64,000 bases of DNA from CAMUQR01 sp963539845 (GCA_963539845.1 CAUTML010000003.1:1-64000), one strand, 5' to 3'; positions 41,739 to 51,411 are shown, counted from the stretch's first letter. The notes: generated by a model not told the origin, from the letters alone. Numbers and translations: made by a program.

Positions 41739-42683
41739 TCAAGCGCTCAAATATTTAGCAATTTTTAAAGCAGATTTAGCGCCATCACCAACCGCTACGG
41801 CGATCTGGCGGTCAGCACCCGCCACAATATCGCCCGCCACAAATAAACCATCGATTTTGGTTTGATTATTGTGCGCTACGATAAACCCAGCCGGATCCAG
41901 CTCCAGACCCAATCCTTCAACGAAATCTAACTGTGGCACTAAACCGATAAACACAAACACGCCATCCACCGCCAATTGCTCGGTTTGACCGTGATGGTCG
42001 ATTTCTACGCCCGCAACTTGAGCATTTTGGCTGAGAATGGCTTTGGTGGCGGTTTGAGTGTGGATTTCGACTTGACAGGTTTTAACTAATTCTTCCAGTT
42101 CAGCCTTAAGCGCCTCAGTCGCAGTCAATTCCCCGACAGCAATCAAATGGATTTTTGAGGCAAATTTAGCCAAAAATAGCGTCTCTTCAACTGCTGAATT
42201 GCCACCACCAATCACCGCAATCGGTCGGTTTTTATAAAAAGCTCCGTCACAAGTCGCACAAAAATGTACTCCTGAACCAATCATTTCCGCTTCACCTGAC
42301 ACACCCAGCTTGCGATAAGTCGTGCCAGTAGCGATAAGCACCGAGCGCGCCTTAAAAACCTGACCGTCAGCCACCACTTCAAAGCCATCCGCTATCTGGC
42401 GCACCGCTTCAACTCTAGCGTAGTTAATTTTAGCGCCACAGGTTTTAGCCTGGTCGGTCATATTTTTAGCAATTGCAAAACCAGTCGTGCCTGGCTGAAA
42501 GCCCGGATAATTATCGACTTTGGAAGTCAGCGCCATCATTCCACCGGTCAGCCCAGCCTCCAAAATCAGCGTCGATTTCAAATCGCGCGCCAGATAAATA
42601 CCTGCCGACAGACCAGCCGGACCGCCACCAACAATAATCACATCCCAAATCGCTGGTTGTTTTGTGTCAGTCATTTTGCCCAT
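41739..42683 (-). CDS. trxB: thioredoxin reductase
   Basis: A 314-residue NADPH- and FAD-dependent flavoprotein that keeps thioredoxin reduced. FAD loop GGGPAGLSAGIYLAR, redox-active FCATCDGAFYKN (CxxC), NADPH loop VIGGGNSAVEE and C-terminal FAD motif GLFVAGDIV are intact. It follows the FKBP gene by 19 bases in the same direction. No thioredoxin gene lies in the window. Confidence 0.96.
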   Translation of the reverse strand: MGKMTDTKQPAIWDVIIVGGGPAGLSAGIYLARDLKSTLILEAGLTGGMMALTSKVDNYPGFQPGTTGFAIAKNMTDQAKTCGAKINYARVEAVRQIADGFEVVADGQVFKARSVLIATGTTYRKLGVSGEAEMIGSGVHFCATCDGAFYKNRPIAVIGGGNSAVEETLFLAKFASKIHLIAVGELTATEALKAELEELVKTCQVEIHTQTATKAILSQNAQVAGVEIDHHGQTEQLAVDGVFVFIGLVPQLDFVEGLGLELDPAGFIVAHNNQTKIDGLFVAGDIVAGADRQIAVAVGDGAKSALKIAKYLSA

Positions 42684-42702
42684 TTCAAACTTTTTCTGCT
42701 AA

Positions 42703-43365
42703 TTAAAACTCAGCTTTTGGAATGCCAGCTTTTTGCTCTTTAGTCATTGGCGGAATTAGTTTGATGATAAATTTCAGTGGTGATTTGGCTGGAATGTCAC
42801 CTTTTTTCTGATCACCGTAAGCTTTTTGGTAAGGAATAGCAATTTCGCGAACGCCACCAATTTTCATACCTTTAATGCCTTCTTTCCAACCTTCAATCAA
42901 CCCTGATCCACCTTGCAACGGAGCTTTTAATTTATCGTTATCAAACGAACTGTCGAACACTTTACCGTCTGCCAGCCAACCAATGTAATAAGCGCGATAT
43001 TCAGTTTTACCATCAACTTCGGCGCCATCGCCAACTTTTAAATCAGTTTTGGTTAATTCTTTAATCGATTCGGCATTGTATGCCTTGTTGGCGGTTTTAT
43101 AAGCCTTAAACTCGTCATAATATTTTGCCGACAACTCATCGCCAATTTTTTGCAAATATTTTGACCGCTCTTCAACTTGTTTCATGTATTTGTCTAAGCG
43201 CTTTTTTTGTTCGGCGGTTTGACGCGGGCTAGCTGGATATTGCGGTTGATTATTCTGGTTTTTGGAAGTCATAACCATCGAAACATACATTCCCACGGTG
43301 CTAACTACCATAAAAATAGCGATAAAGCCAAATAAAATCCGCTGACTGGTTGGGGTTTTAGACAT
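42703..43365 (-). CDS. membrane-anchored FKBP-type peptidyl-prolyl isomerase
   Basis: 220 residues: one N-terminal membrane helix (ILFGFIAIFMVVSTVGMYVS), a charged helical linker (to about residue 105), then an FKBP domain (YYIGWLADGKVFDSSFDND; GLIEGWKEGIKGMKIGGVRE; PAKSPLKFIIKLI). It is probably a periplasm-side folding catalyst for exported proteins. The start has AAGGAG. It forms a likely operon with trxB. Confidence 0.9.
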   Translation of the reverse strand: MSKTPTSQRILFGFIAIFMVVSTVGMYVSMVMTSKNQNNQPQYPASPRQTAEQKKRLDKYMKQVEERSKYLQKIGDELSAKYYDEFKAYKTANKAYNAESIKELTKTDLKVGDGAEVDGKTEYRAYYIGWLADGKVFDSSFDNDKLKAPLQGGSGLIEGWKEGIKGMKIGGVREIAIPYQKAYGDQKKGDIPAKSPLKFIIKLIPPMTKEQKAGIPKAEF

Positions 43366-43471
43366 GTTTTTTCTCCTTTTTATTAAACACTATAACCATT
43401 AAAATTCTCCGCTTATTATATCAAAAAATCACAAAGTTTGGTATAATTTCAGTATTAAAAAAGGAGTTGCT

Positions 43472-43900
43472 ATGAAAACTTTTCTCAAAGAATTTAAAGA
43501 ATTCGCCATGAAAGGAAATGTAGTTGATTTGGCGGTTGCGGTGGTGATTGGTGGCGCTTTTGGTAAAATTGTCACCTCGCTGGTTAACAACATTATTATG
43601 CCTCTGATCGGGATTTTGACCGGTGGCAACGATCTAGCTGGCTTAAAATTCAGCGTCGGCAAAGCCGTTGTTACTTATGGCGTGTTTTTGCAAAATGTAG
43701 TTGATTTTTTAATCATTGCTTTGGCGATTTTTGTAGCGCTTAAAGGTTTAAAAAAGCTCGAGGAATTATCTCCTCTAGCTAAACTAACTCAAGAACAAAC
43801 CAACGCCAAAACCGAAAAATCCGCTAAATCGCCCAGCGAGACGGAATTGTTAATCGAAATTCGCGATTTACTGAAGAAAACCACCAAAACCACCAAATAA
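43472..43900 (+). CDS. mscL: large-conductance mechanosensitive channel MscL
   Basis: 142 residues. An osmotic safety valve in the inner membrane, working as a homopentamer. The signature FKEFAMKGNVVDLAVAVVIG (N-terminal helix and TM1) is intact, TM2 is VVDFLIIALAIFVALKGL, and a charged C-terminal helix follows. TATAAT (43442-43447) and AAGGAG precede the ATG. Confidence 0.96.
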   Translation: MKTFLKEFKEFAMKGNVVDLAVAVVIGGAFGKIVTSLVNNIIMPLIGILTGGNDLAGLKFSVGKAVVTYGVFLQNVVDFLIIALAIFVALKGLKKLEELSPLAKLTQEQTNAKTEKSAKSPSETELLIEIRDLLKKTTKTTK

Positions 43901-43918
43901 ACTTAATTCTCGATCATC

Positions 43919-45088
43919 ATGCAACCACTCGCCGAACGCCTCCGCCCTCAAACCATTGCTGACTTCGTTGGTCAGGCTAAATTAGTCGGCGATGGCAAAA
44001 TTATCCGCAAAATCCTCGACGCCAAAAAACCGCGTAATTTAATCTTGTGGGGGCCGGCTGGTTGTGGTAAAACCACCCTCGCCCGCTTAATCGCCCAGTC
44101 AACCGGCGCCGATATGATCGAATTATCTGCCGTCTCCTCCGGCAAAAAAGACGTCGAAGCGGTTTTAGCTCGTGCCCGAACCAATCAAACCGAGGGGCTG
44201 CCGACTATTCTGTTTTTGGACGAAATTCATCGGTTTAACAAAGCTCAGCAAGATTTGTTTTTACCCTATTTAGAAAATGGTTTGATCACTTTGATCGGCG
44301 CCACTACTGAGAATCCGGCTTTTGAAATTATCACGCCGTTATTGTCCCGCTCGCAGTTAATCGTGCTTGAAGCGCTGAGCGAAACCGACATCAAACAGAT
44401 TATTAAGCGGGCGCTGACCAGCCTCAAACTCAACAAACCAATCACTGACGACGCGCTCGATTTTTTGGCGTGGCTGTCGGGCGGCGATGCCCGCAAAGCA
44501 CTCGGCACGCTGGAACTAGCACTTGATTTATCGCCAAAACTCGATTTAGAAGCGATTCGGCTCGCTTCTAGTCAAGCCATCAATATTTATGACAAAAAAT
44601 CCGACAATCATTATGACCTGGCGTCGGCGTTTATTAAATCAATGCGCGGTGGCGACGTTGAGGCGACACTGTATTATATGGCGCGGATGCTTCAATCTGG
44701 TGAAGATCCGAAATTTATCGCTCGGCGGATGATTATCTTCGCTAGCGAAGATGTTGGACTAGCAGGCAATGGCGCTTTAGGATTGGCCAACTCGGCTTTT
44801 GACGCCATCACCAAAATTGGTATGCCCGAAGCCAATTATGTGCTGTTTCACGTAGCGACCGCCCTGGCTCGCAGTAAAAAATCGCGTCAAACCACCGATT
44901 TGATGCATCAAGCCCAGACTCTCGCTAAACGTTTCCCGCATACTCAAGTCCCACTTCATTTACGCAACACCACCTCTGATATCACCACCGACCTCGGTTA
45001 TGGCAAAGATTATCAATGGCAAGCCGGCTTTGAACACCCCAAGGGCTTTTTACCAGAGGAAATCAGTCAAGAATTGCAATCAAAATAA
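43919..45088 (+). CDS. rarA: replication-associated recombination protein A (MgsA/RarA AAA+ ATPase)
   Basis: 389 residues. A clamp-loader-like ATPase that acts at stalled replication forks. Walker A is LWGPAGCGKTTLARLIA (about 42-58), Walker B TILFLDEIHRFNKAQQD, then sensor TTENPAFEI and the RarA C-terminal domain (SAFIKSMRGGDVEATLYYMA). Slightly shorter than E. coli RarA. It follows mscL by 18 bases in the same direction, without a clear ribosome-binding site. Confidence 0.95.
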   Translation: MQPLAERLRPQTIADFVGQAKLVGDGKIIRKILDAKKPRNLILWGPAGCGKTTLARLIAQSTGADMIELSAVSSGKKDVEAVLARARTNQTEGLPTILFLDEIHRFNKAQQDLFLPYLENGLITLIGATTENPAFEIITPLLSRSQLIVLEALSETDIKQIIKRALTSLKLNKPITDDALDFLAWLSGGDARKALGTLELALDLSPKLDLEAIRLASSQAINIYDKKSDNHYDLASAFIKSMRGGDVEATLYYMARMLQSGEDPKFIARRMIIFASEDVGLAGNGALGLANSAFDAITKIGMPEANYVLFHVATALARSKKSRQTTDLMHQAQTLAKRFPHTQVPLHLRNTTSDITTDLGYGKDYQWQAGFEHPKGFLPEEISQELQSK

Positions 45089-45103
45089 GCTCAACAACCA
45101 ACC

Positions 45104-45127
45104 AAAAACGCCCGCTCGGGCGTTTTT
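45104..45127. terminator. bidirectional terminator between rarA and typA
   Basis: Stem AACGCCCG/CGGGCGTT with A and T runs on either side, shared by two convergent genes. Confidence 0.88.
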
Positions 45128-45138
45128 TTAAAAAAACC

Positions 45139-46962
45139 TTAATTTTTGTGGCGTTTGCGAACGTTCGGATCAAGGTATTTTTTGCGTAGGCGCAGGTTGG
45201 CTGGCGTTACTTCCAGCAATTCATCGTCCGCCAAAAAATCCAGACACTGCTCCAAGCTAAACACCCGATGCGGCGTCAGCTGAATTGTGCCGTCGCTCGA
45301 TTTGGAGCGCATGTTGGTTAAGTGTTTCATTTTACAAACATTAATTTCGAGGTCCTCCTGACGGTTATAAATACCAACAATTTGCCCCTGATAAACATTA
45401 ACACCCGGCCCGACCAGCAACTCACCACGCGCCTCAGCAGCCTGCAGAGCATAAGCCGTCGTCACGCCAGTTTCAAAAGCAATCAGCACGCCGTTACGAT
45501 CCGACATAATTTTACCCGAAAGTGGTTGGTAGCCTTTGGGCAGGCTATTCATCACCACCGTGCCCCGTGTCAACGTCAACAGTTCACTGCGCAAACCAAT
45601 TAGCGCCCGCGAAGTAATTTCGTATTCCAAGCGCACCGCATTATCGCTGAGGTTAGTTTGAGCACGCAGTTGAGCATAGCGTTTACCCAGCGTCTGACTG
45701 ACCACCCCCAAAAATTCATTATCAACTTCAATAAACAAATCCTCAACCGGCTCTTTTGTCACGCCGTCTTCTTCAAATGTAATCACCTCAGGGCGACCGA
45801 CTTCAAACTCATAGCCCTCACGACGCATCGCCTCAATCAGCACCGACAAATGAAGCTCACCACGACCACTGACCGTAAAACCAATTTCATTTGGTTCAAC
45901 CCGCAAGCCGACATTGGTTTCTAGCTCCTGGCGCAAACGATCACCAATCTGACGCGAAGTGCTAAATTTACTCTCCTGACCTTTGAACGGGCTAGTGTTC
46001 GGCCCAAGATAAATCTTCAAAGTTGGCGGTTCAATCTCCAGATTTGGCATCGCTTCTGGTTGATTAAGGCTGGCCAGAGTATTGCCAATCTTGGCATCAC
46101 CCGCACCGACCAGTGCCACGATTTGACCAGCACAAGCCTCACTAACTTCCACTTTATTCAAACCCTTAAATTCAAACACCTTGTCGATTTTGACTTTTTT
46201 GGTCGAACCATCACTAGTAATTAGCATCACTTGGTCGTTGACTTTAACCTGACCGCGATGAATTCGCCCGATAGCATATTTACCCAAGAAATTATCATAA
46301 TCAAGCGCTGAAACCTGCAGTTGGAATTCACCGTCGCCAGCCACTTTTGGAGCTGGAATCTGATGCACAATCGCCTCAAACAGCGGTGTCAAATCGGCTT
46401 CAACGCTCGAATCAGCTGGCATTTCCGCCCAGGCTTTGCCTTCACGACCAATTGCATAATAAATTGGATATTGCAGTTGCGCTTCATCGGTCGCTAGCTC
46501 CAGAAATAAGTCACTCAAACCATCTTCCACCCGAGCAATATCGCGTCCGGGTTTGTCGATTTTGTTAATCACCACCACTGGGCGCAAACCCATTTGCAAG
46601 GCTTTTGACAGCACGAACTTAGTTTGAGGCATCACCCCTTCCTGCGCGTCAACAATCAACAGCACACCATCAGCCATATTCAGAGTTCGCTCAATTTCAC
46701 TCGAGAAATCAGCGTGTCCCGGAGTGTCAATAATGTTGATTTTGTAATCATGATAATCAACCGCCGTCAATTTGGCGGTGATGGTGATTCCCCGCTCCGA
46801 TTCCTGATCACCGCTGTCCATAATCAAATGTTGCGCCATCTCCGCTTGGTTATGACGAAAAGTATTACTCTGCTTTAGCAGGCCGTCCACCATGGTAGTT
46901 TTACCGTGGTCAACATGGGCGACGATCGCCACATTGCGAATTTTATCAAAAGAAGTAGTCAT
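45139..46962 (-). CDS. typA: ribosome-associated GTPase TypA/BipA
   Basis: A 607-residue translational GTPase that helps 50S assembly and stress adaptation. G1 AHVDHGKTTMVD, G2 RGITITAK, G3 DTPGHADF and G4 NKIDKPGRD, then EF-G-like domains and the BipA-specific C-terminus (YIDPN-like KYLDPNVRKRHKN end). Normal length. A canonical promoter gives a start at or next to the ATG. Confidence 0.97.
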   Translation of the reverse strand: MTTSFDKIRNVAIVAHVDHGKTTMVDGLLKQSNTFRHNQAEMAQHLIMDSGDQESERGITITAKLTAVDYHDYKINIIDTPGHADFSSEIERTLNMADGVLLIVDAQEGVMPQTKFVLSKALQMGLRPVVVINKIDKPGRDIARVEDGLSDLFLELATDEAQLQYPIYYAIGREGKAWAEMPADSSVEADLTPLFEAIVHQIPAPKVAGDGEFQLQVSALDYDNFLGKYAIGRIHRGQVKVNDQVMLITSDGSTKKVKIDKVFEFKGLNKVEVSEACAGQIVALVGAGDAKIGNTLASLNQPEAMPNLEIEPPTLKIYLGPNTSPFKGQESKFSTSRQIGDRLRQELETNVGLRVEPNEIGFTVSGRGELHLSVLIEAMRREGYEFEVGRPEVITFEEDGVTKEPVEDLFIEVDNEFLGVVSQTLGKRYAQLRAQTNLSDNAVRLEYEITSRALIGLRSELLTLTRGTVVMNSLPKGYQPLSGKIMSDRNGVLIAFETGVTTAYALQAAEARGELLVGPGVNVYQGQIVGIYNRQEDLEINVCKMKHLTNMRSKSSDGTIQLTPHRVFSLEQCLDFLADDELLEVTPANLRLRKKYLDPNVRKRHKN

Positions 46963-46970
46963 ATCTCTTT

Positions 46971-46999
46971 ATTATACTACAAAAATGTATTTTTTGCAA
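46971..46999 (-). promoter_or_regulatory. promoter of typA, nearly leaderless
   Basis: TTGCAA (46994-46999), a 17-base spacer and TATAAT (46971-46976), eight bases before the ATG. Confidence 0.65.
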
Positions 47000-47022
47000 G
47001 TAAATCCGCCCGAAAAATGGTT

Positions 47023-47964
47023 TTAAAGTCGTTTTTCGGTCAAAAAACCACTAATTAGCAGTTCTATAGCTTGGGAGCGGGTCAAGCCCCGAGTCATCAA
47101 ATATTCAACTTGTTCGGGGTTGAGTTTGCCAATCGAAGCTTCGTGTGACAGCTCAGCCTGAGGTGAGCGAGCAATGATTGACGGCACAGAAGCCACCGTA
47201 GCGCGATTATTCAGCAGTAAACCATCACATTCAATATGACCTTGACTAACACCAGTGGCCGTAATTTGATCATGATTAAACGCTTGACCGCCATCACTGA
47301 CAATTTTAGTCACCAGTTGCGCCGACTGGCCAGCACCGTTTAGCCAGACCCGGTTACCAATTTTGATGCGCGCCCGACCGGCTACTCGCAATCGATTATC
47401 AGCCGTAAATTTAGCACCATCACTCGCCAGGATAATTTTGGGCGAAGAAACTAAACTAGCTGGCGCCTGCAGGCAACGATACCGATAAATCAACTGCGCG
47501 TCCTTTGCCAAACGCGCAGACAACAGCGGTCGAACGGTTGTATTTGGATCCCACGCGTGGTTCATATGCAAGTCTAGTCGAGCTCCCGGTTCCAAAAACA
47601 CCTCAGTTAAGCTCAAATGCCTAGCCCCAAAACACTGACAGCTCGAGCAATCAATTTCCAAGGTCGCACGCACTCCAGCGCGCAAGACGATTAAATTACG
47701 AACCGCCTGGGTGAAGTTATCTTGATCAACCACAAAACGAATTTTAACTGGTTGGTCAGGCGAGATTGACCGATCCAAAGCCAAAACATAACCAGCCATC
47801 GAGCTGGCAATTTGGCGGGTCAGCTGATTCTGTTGGGGTTTAAACAAGCGCCAGGCATAATTTAACAACTCCGGACACAGTTGCTGAGCCAGCGACCATG
47901 ACCATACCGGCTGATCAGGCGACAGTTGCCACTGATTATTGTGTTGAAAATAATTAGGTTTCAT
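47023..47964 (-). CDS. SufB/SufD-like Fe-S cluster scaffold protein
   Basis: 313 residues, shorter than SufB (about 470) or SufD (about 420). The C-terminal half carries the family beta-helix and its end (SHEASIGKLNPEQVEYLMTRGLTRSQAIELL), which is common to SufB and SufD. With SufC it would build and transfer Fe-S clusters. Only one such protein is present here, so it may act as a homodimer in place of the SufBD pair. It overlaps sufC by 11 bases. Confidence 0.85.
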   Translation of the reverse strand: MKPNYFQHNNQWQLSPDQPVWSWSLAQQLCPELLNYAWRLFKPQQNQLTRQIASSMAGYVLALDRSISPDQPVKIRFVVDQDNFTQAVRNLIVLRAGVRATLEIDCSSCQCFGARHLSLTEVFLEPGARLDLHMNHAWDPNTTVRPLLSARLAKDAQLIYRYRCLQAPASLVSSPKIILASDGAKFTADNRLRVAGRARIKIGNRVWLNGAGQSAQLVTKIVSDGGQAFNHDQITATGVSQGHIECDGLLLNNRATVASVPSIIARSPQAELSHEASIGKLNPEQVEYLMTRGLTRSQAIELLISGFLTEKRL

Positions 47965-48613
47965 CGCACCCCCGATATTGAGTCATAATTTCCACAAAAT
48001 CACCTTGACTGATGACCCGACCCGCCTGCAGAATCACCGCCGAATCCGGTTTAATAAACTCAAAAATTCGCTGATTGTGACTGACAATAATTGCCGTTTT
48101 ATCAGCTAATTGCTCGGCTAAAATCTGACCGATTTTTTGCAAATTTGATACATCCAAACCAGCATCTAGTTCATCAATCAGCCATAATTTCGGTTGCAAG
48201 GCAATTATTTGGGCTAGCTCTAGGCGTTTTTTCTCACCACCCGATAAACCACTGCCCAGCCCCCGATCGCCAAAAGCTTCAATCTGCAAATTAGTCGGCA
48301 AAGCGTTCGGCAAAAATTCAGCCAACTGACGCAAGCTGATATCAGGCAAAATCGGTGGATTTTGGTAAATTAAGCCCAGCCCCGCCCGAACGCGTTCATC
48401 GATCGACAGCGCCAACAAATCGCGTCCGTCCAGCCGAACCCGCCCCGTCACTTGTTCGGTTATCAGTCCCGCCAAAACCCGCAACAGGCTGGTTTTGCCC
48501 GAGCCATTAGCACCCAGCAGGGCCAGCTTTTGCCCTTTTGCCAGCGCCAAATTAACTTGATTTAAAATTAACCGATCATCAATAGTCAAACTTAGATCTT
48601 CGATCGTCAACAT
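47954..48613 (-). CDS. sufC: SufC ATPase of the Fe-S cluster assembly system
   Basis: About 219 residues from the ATG at 48613, which overlaps the upstream methylase stop (TGATG). An ABC-type ATPase: Walker A LLGANGSGKTSLLR, signature LSGGEKKRLELAQI, Walker B LWLIDELDAGLD and H-loop VSHNQR. It is slightly shorter than typical SufC. It pairs with the SufB/D-like protein encoded next. Confidence 0.92.
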   Translation of the reverse strand: MLTIEDLSLTIDDRLILNQVNLALAKGQKLALLGANGSGKTSLLRVLAGLITEQVTGRVRLDGRDLLALSIDERVRAGLGLIYQNPPILPDISLRQLAEFLPNALPTNLQIEAFGDRGLGSGLSGGEKKRLELAQIIALQPKLWLIDELDAGLDVSNLQKIGQILAEQLADKTAIIVSHNQRIFEFIKPDSAVILQAGRVISQGDFVEIMTQYRGCDET

Positions 48614-49344
48614 CACTTAACTCCGTTTTTAAATAATCGTAACCATTCGTCGGTTGTTAGTTCGGATGGCTTTTTCTCAGCACTAACACCAGCTAATTCG
48701 CGATTTAATCCAATGAAAAACTTCTGCGAAGTGAAACATTTTTCCACAAACACCAGATATTCCGCGCGCTGTTTGACCTCAAGCAGAGGCTGATCGCGCA
48801 ATTTCAGTTCCAGCAGACAAGTCTCGACATTGGGACGCGGATAAAAATCAGTTTTCTTCAGCGGGCGACGAATTCGGCTAGTCCACCACGGTGCCAAACT
48901 CGCCCCTAGTTGACTAGTGAAATTATCATGATCAATAATCAACTTCTTAGCAAATTGACGCTGAACAATCAAATAAATCGCCCGCGGTGGATGCTCTGCG
49001 GTAGTTAATTTCTGCACAATCGGCGAGCTCAAATGAAACGGAATATTAGCAAACACCTTATATTTTTCGAGCGGTAAATCCCATTTTAAAAAATCAGCCT
49101 CCACTACTTCAACGTTGGGGAATTTTGCCATATTGTGACGGAGTTTATCAGCAGTGTGCGGTTCGGCTTCCAAAGCGATTACCTGACGCACCCGTCGAGC
49201 TAGCGCCGAGCTGATCACCCCCGACCCCGCCCCAATATCCAGCACCAAATCATTTTTGCGCAAATTAGAATGCCCGATCAATTCCAGCACCAAGCACGGA
49301 CTAACCAAAAAATTTTGTGAATAACTATCTAGGCGTTTAACCAT
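48613..49344 (-). CDS. Erm/KsgA-family rRNA adenine N6-methyltransferase
   Basis: 243 residues. AdoMet motif LVLDIGAGSGVISSALARR (I), VIALEAEP (II), EADFLKWDL (III) and catalytic FANIPFHLSSPIV (IV, N-I-P-F). The NIPF form followed by HLSSPIV is closer to Erm (23S A2058) than to KsgA (16S), where NLPY is usual. Erm methylation gives macrolide-lincosamide-streptogramin B resistance. Whether this one does so or is a housekeeping KsgA substitute cannot be told here. Coupled to sufC. Confidence 0.85.
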   Translation of the reverse strand: MVKRLDSYSQNFLVSPCLVLELIGHSNLRKNDLVLDIGAGSGVISSALARRVRQVIALEAEPHTADKLRHNMAKFPNVEVVEADFLKWDLPLEKYKVFANIPFHLSSPIVQKLTTAEHPPRAIYLIVQRQFAKKLIIDHDNFTSQLGASLAPWWTSRIRRPLKKTDFYPRPNVETCLLELKLRDQPLLEVKQRAEYLVFVEKCFTSQKFFIGLNRELAGVSAEKKPSELTTDEWLRLFKNGVK

Positions 49345-49362
49345 CACGTTTTTTATTAAAAA

Positions 49363-49965
49363 TTACTCAATGCAACAATCCACCAGCCGCTTGACTAAAT
49401 CGCGAGTCTTGCCGAACACGCCGGCTGATTTTGTCGCGGTTTGCTGGTCGCTAACAACTTGTTTTTTATCCGCCTTGACTGATTTTTGAGCTGAGGCTGA
49501 TTGTTTTTGTAATTGTTCTTGGCGATTTAAGACATCGTCATCGATTTTTTTAACCTGGCTGACATCAATCATCTGCAAATTTAATCCCCAAAACAGCGTA
49601 TACAGGTCGTAGGATTTATCAAACATTTCCTCGGCTTGGTCGTATTCCTGACGGGTCAAATGCTTAGTGCCAACCTCCATCAAACGCATACTCGCCGACA
49701 ACAAATGCTTCGAAATGCACCAAACCTCACCCTCGTATTCCTTAATAATTTTACCCAGAAGTTGCTTGCGCATCTCGCGGATTTGCTCGAGCATTTTGTA
49801 GTAATCGCTATTGCCAGTTTTTTGACCGGTAAAGAAAAAATGTTCTTCAAGACTAATTAAGTTCATAATCGCAATCGACAGATCTTCATCGCTCGATAAA
49901 TCCAGTTTGTTATCTTTTAACTGGTCAAATTTCTCTAATAATTGTTGTTTGGAGTTAATTTTCAT
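49363..49965 (-). CDS. hypothetical helical protein
   Basis: About 200 residues from the ATG at 49965, chosen because GAAAGG lies just before it; an in-frame ATG/GTG pair also overlaps the upstream stop. Mainly helical (EYDQAEEMFDKSYDLYTLFW), with a Gln/Ser/Lys-rich disordered stretch near residue 155-180 and a C-terminal CCIE. No family recognised. It sits between the CPIC membrane protein and the methylase in one probable operon. Confidence 0.65.
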   Translation of the reverse strand: MKINSKQQLLEKFDQLKDNKLDLSSDEDLSIAIMNLISLEEHFFFTGQKTGNSDYYKMLEQIREMRKQLLGKIIKEYEGEVWCISKHLLSASMRLMEVGTKHLTRQEYDQAEEMFDKSYDLYTLFWGLNLQMIDVSQVKKIDDDVLNRQEQLQKQSASAQKSVKADKKQVVSDQQTATKSAGVFGKTRDLVKRLVDCCIE

Positions 49966-49983
49966 AGTTTTACCTTTCATCAC

Positions 49984-50514
49984 TTATTTTTTGGTTAATA
50001 AATAGGCTAACAGACTAGTCAACAACAGCGCCAGCACCGGAATTGCCACTTTTTCAAACGGAAAATGAGCGCGATTATCGTTTTTGCGTTTCAAATACTG
50101 ATAAAAATCGCTCGCCCCGATAAACACTACCGTGCCAATCACGATTCCTAGGATAACTTTATCAATTCCAAACAGTGTATTGCCAGCGTTCCACAAAAAA
50201 TCCGTCCAATGTAGCCCCAATAATGTCAAACCATACATCGCCAGCCAGGTTATTTCCTGGTAGTATTTAAAAGTTTTTTGACGGCGTTTAAGCCAATCGA
50301 TCGTCCACAAACTAAGCGACGCCAGCAGTCCGCCAATCCAGACGCTAACTACTAGATTGTCAACACCCATCCGTTCCGCTAACGCTAAGCCCGCGCCAAC
50401 TGTCACGGTACAAATCGGACACACCGCCAACTGGTTTAACATCATTATTTCCATATTTTTCTCCATCATTACTGCGCCTAGCACGAGAACTATAGTCGCA
50501 CTAAATTTTCGCAT
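49984..50514 (-). CDS. polytopic membrane protein with a CPIC motif
   Basis: 176 residues with about five membrane segments. The start of the second reads LAVCPICTVTVGAGLALAER, a CxxC pair at the membrane edge that could bind metal or act in redox. VDNLVVSVWIGGLLASLSLW follows. I know this layout only as a recurring uncharacterised membrane protein of CPR genomes, and no function is assigned. The real start may be an internal Met (MEIMMLNQLAV). Confidence 0.7.
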   Translation of the reverse strand: MRKFSATIVLVLGAVMMEKNMEIMMLNQLAVCPICTVTVGAGLALAERMGVDNLVVSVWIGGLLASLSLWTIDWLKRRQKTFKYYQEITWLAMYGLTLLGLHWTDFLWNAGNTLFGIDKVILGIVIGTVVFIGASDFYQYLKRKNDNRAHFPFEKVAIPVLALLLTSLLAYLLTKK

Positions 50515-50616
50515 TCTTCATTCTATATATCATAGCACAGGTTGCGTCAATTATCGAATTGCACCTGATTTTATAATGTATTAGCGAGGCGAATTAATTT
50601 AAACCACTACTGATAT

Positions 50617-50644
50617 TTGACCGCAGAACAGATTTTGATATAAT
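50617..50644 (+). promoter_or_regulatory. promoter of the 224-residue gene
   Basis: TTGACC, a 16-base spacer and TGATATAAT (-10 at 50639-50644). A leader of about 85 bases ends in AAAGGAG before the ATG at 50737. Confidence 0.6.
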
Positions 50645-50736
50645 AAAAATATACTAGTTAGCAGAAATTGTTGTCTTTTTTAAAACTTATTTTAATCACC
50701 AACAGATTTGTTTTTATAAAATAAAAGGAGCAGACG

Positions 50737-51411
50737 ATGATAACAGCATCAAACAGCACCACCTCATCAACATCACCAAGCCAAAACGGCAAAAAGGTCA
50801 ATTATCGATTAATCGGCCGACTAGTGTTAATAATCGCAATGGCTAGCGGTTTAATTTGGCTAGTGTGGCAAAATCAACAACTCCATCAACAAAATCGGCG
50901 ATTGAACGACGAGGCTGTTCAACTCAAAGATCAGATTAAAAAGCAAACTACGCTCAAAACACCCGGCGATATCAAGCAACCCGGCCTTGAGACGCCTAGT
51001 GGTGCCCAGAAACCAGACCAGCCGGTTACCAATCCGTTCAAACCGAGCGCTGCGATGATTAATAACATCACTGCCATTTTGAACACGCTCGACACTCAAC
51101 CTCTGGAAGGTTATTTGGCTGACGAAGTAAAGTTGTTTTATGCCTCCAGCACGCCAGCTACCGTCTTGACCGATAAAACTCGTATCGCTAAAAGTCTAGA
51201 ATATTTTTCCGATGCTAAAGAACCGTGGGATTTGCGCTTATCAAACGAACAAATCGCTCGTTACCGCAAAAAATTTGACACATTATTTAGCGAAAATTGT
51301 CTGGTGGGTGCGTCAGCCGATGCCGGTCACGTCGTGTCGTTCTGTTTCACCAAAGAAGGTAAAATCTACTCAATTTTCTTCTGTCGCGATCCGAGGGTGT
51401 TTAATAATTAA
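50737..51411 (+). CDS. hypothetical membrane-anchored protein with extracytoplasmic domain
   Basis: 224 residues: a Ser/Thr-rich cytoplasmic start, one membrane helix (LIGRLVLIIAMASGLIWLVW), a short coiled coil (QQNRRLNDEAVQLKDQIKK), a Pro/Lys linker and a C-terminal domain of about 125 residues with two Cys (NCLVGA; FFCRD) that could form a disulfide. No family recognised. Confidence 0.7.
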   Translation: MITASNSTTSSTSPSQNGKKVNYRLIGRLVLIIAMASGLIWLVWQNQQLHQQNRRLNDEAVQLKDQIKKQTTLKTPGDIKQPGLETPSGAQKPDQPVTNPFKPSAAMINNITAILNTLDTQPLEGYLADEVKLFYASSTPATVLTDKTRIAKSLEYFSDAKEPWDLRLSNEQIARYRKKFDTLFSENCLVGASADAGHVVSFCFTKEGKIYSIFFCRDPRVFNN

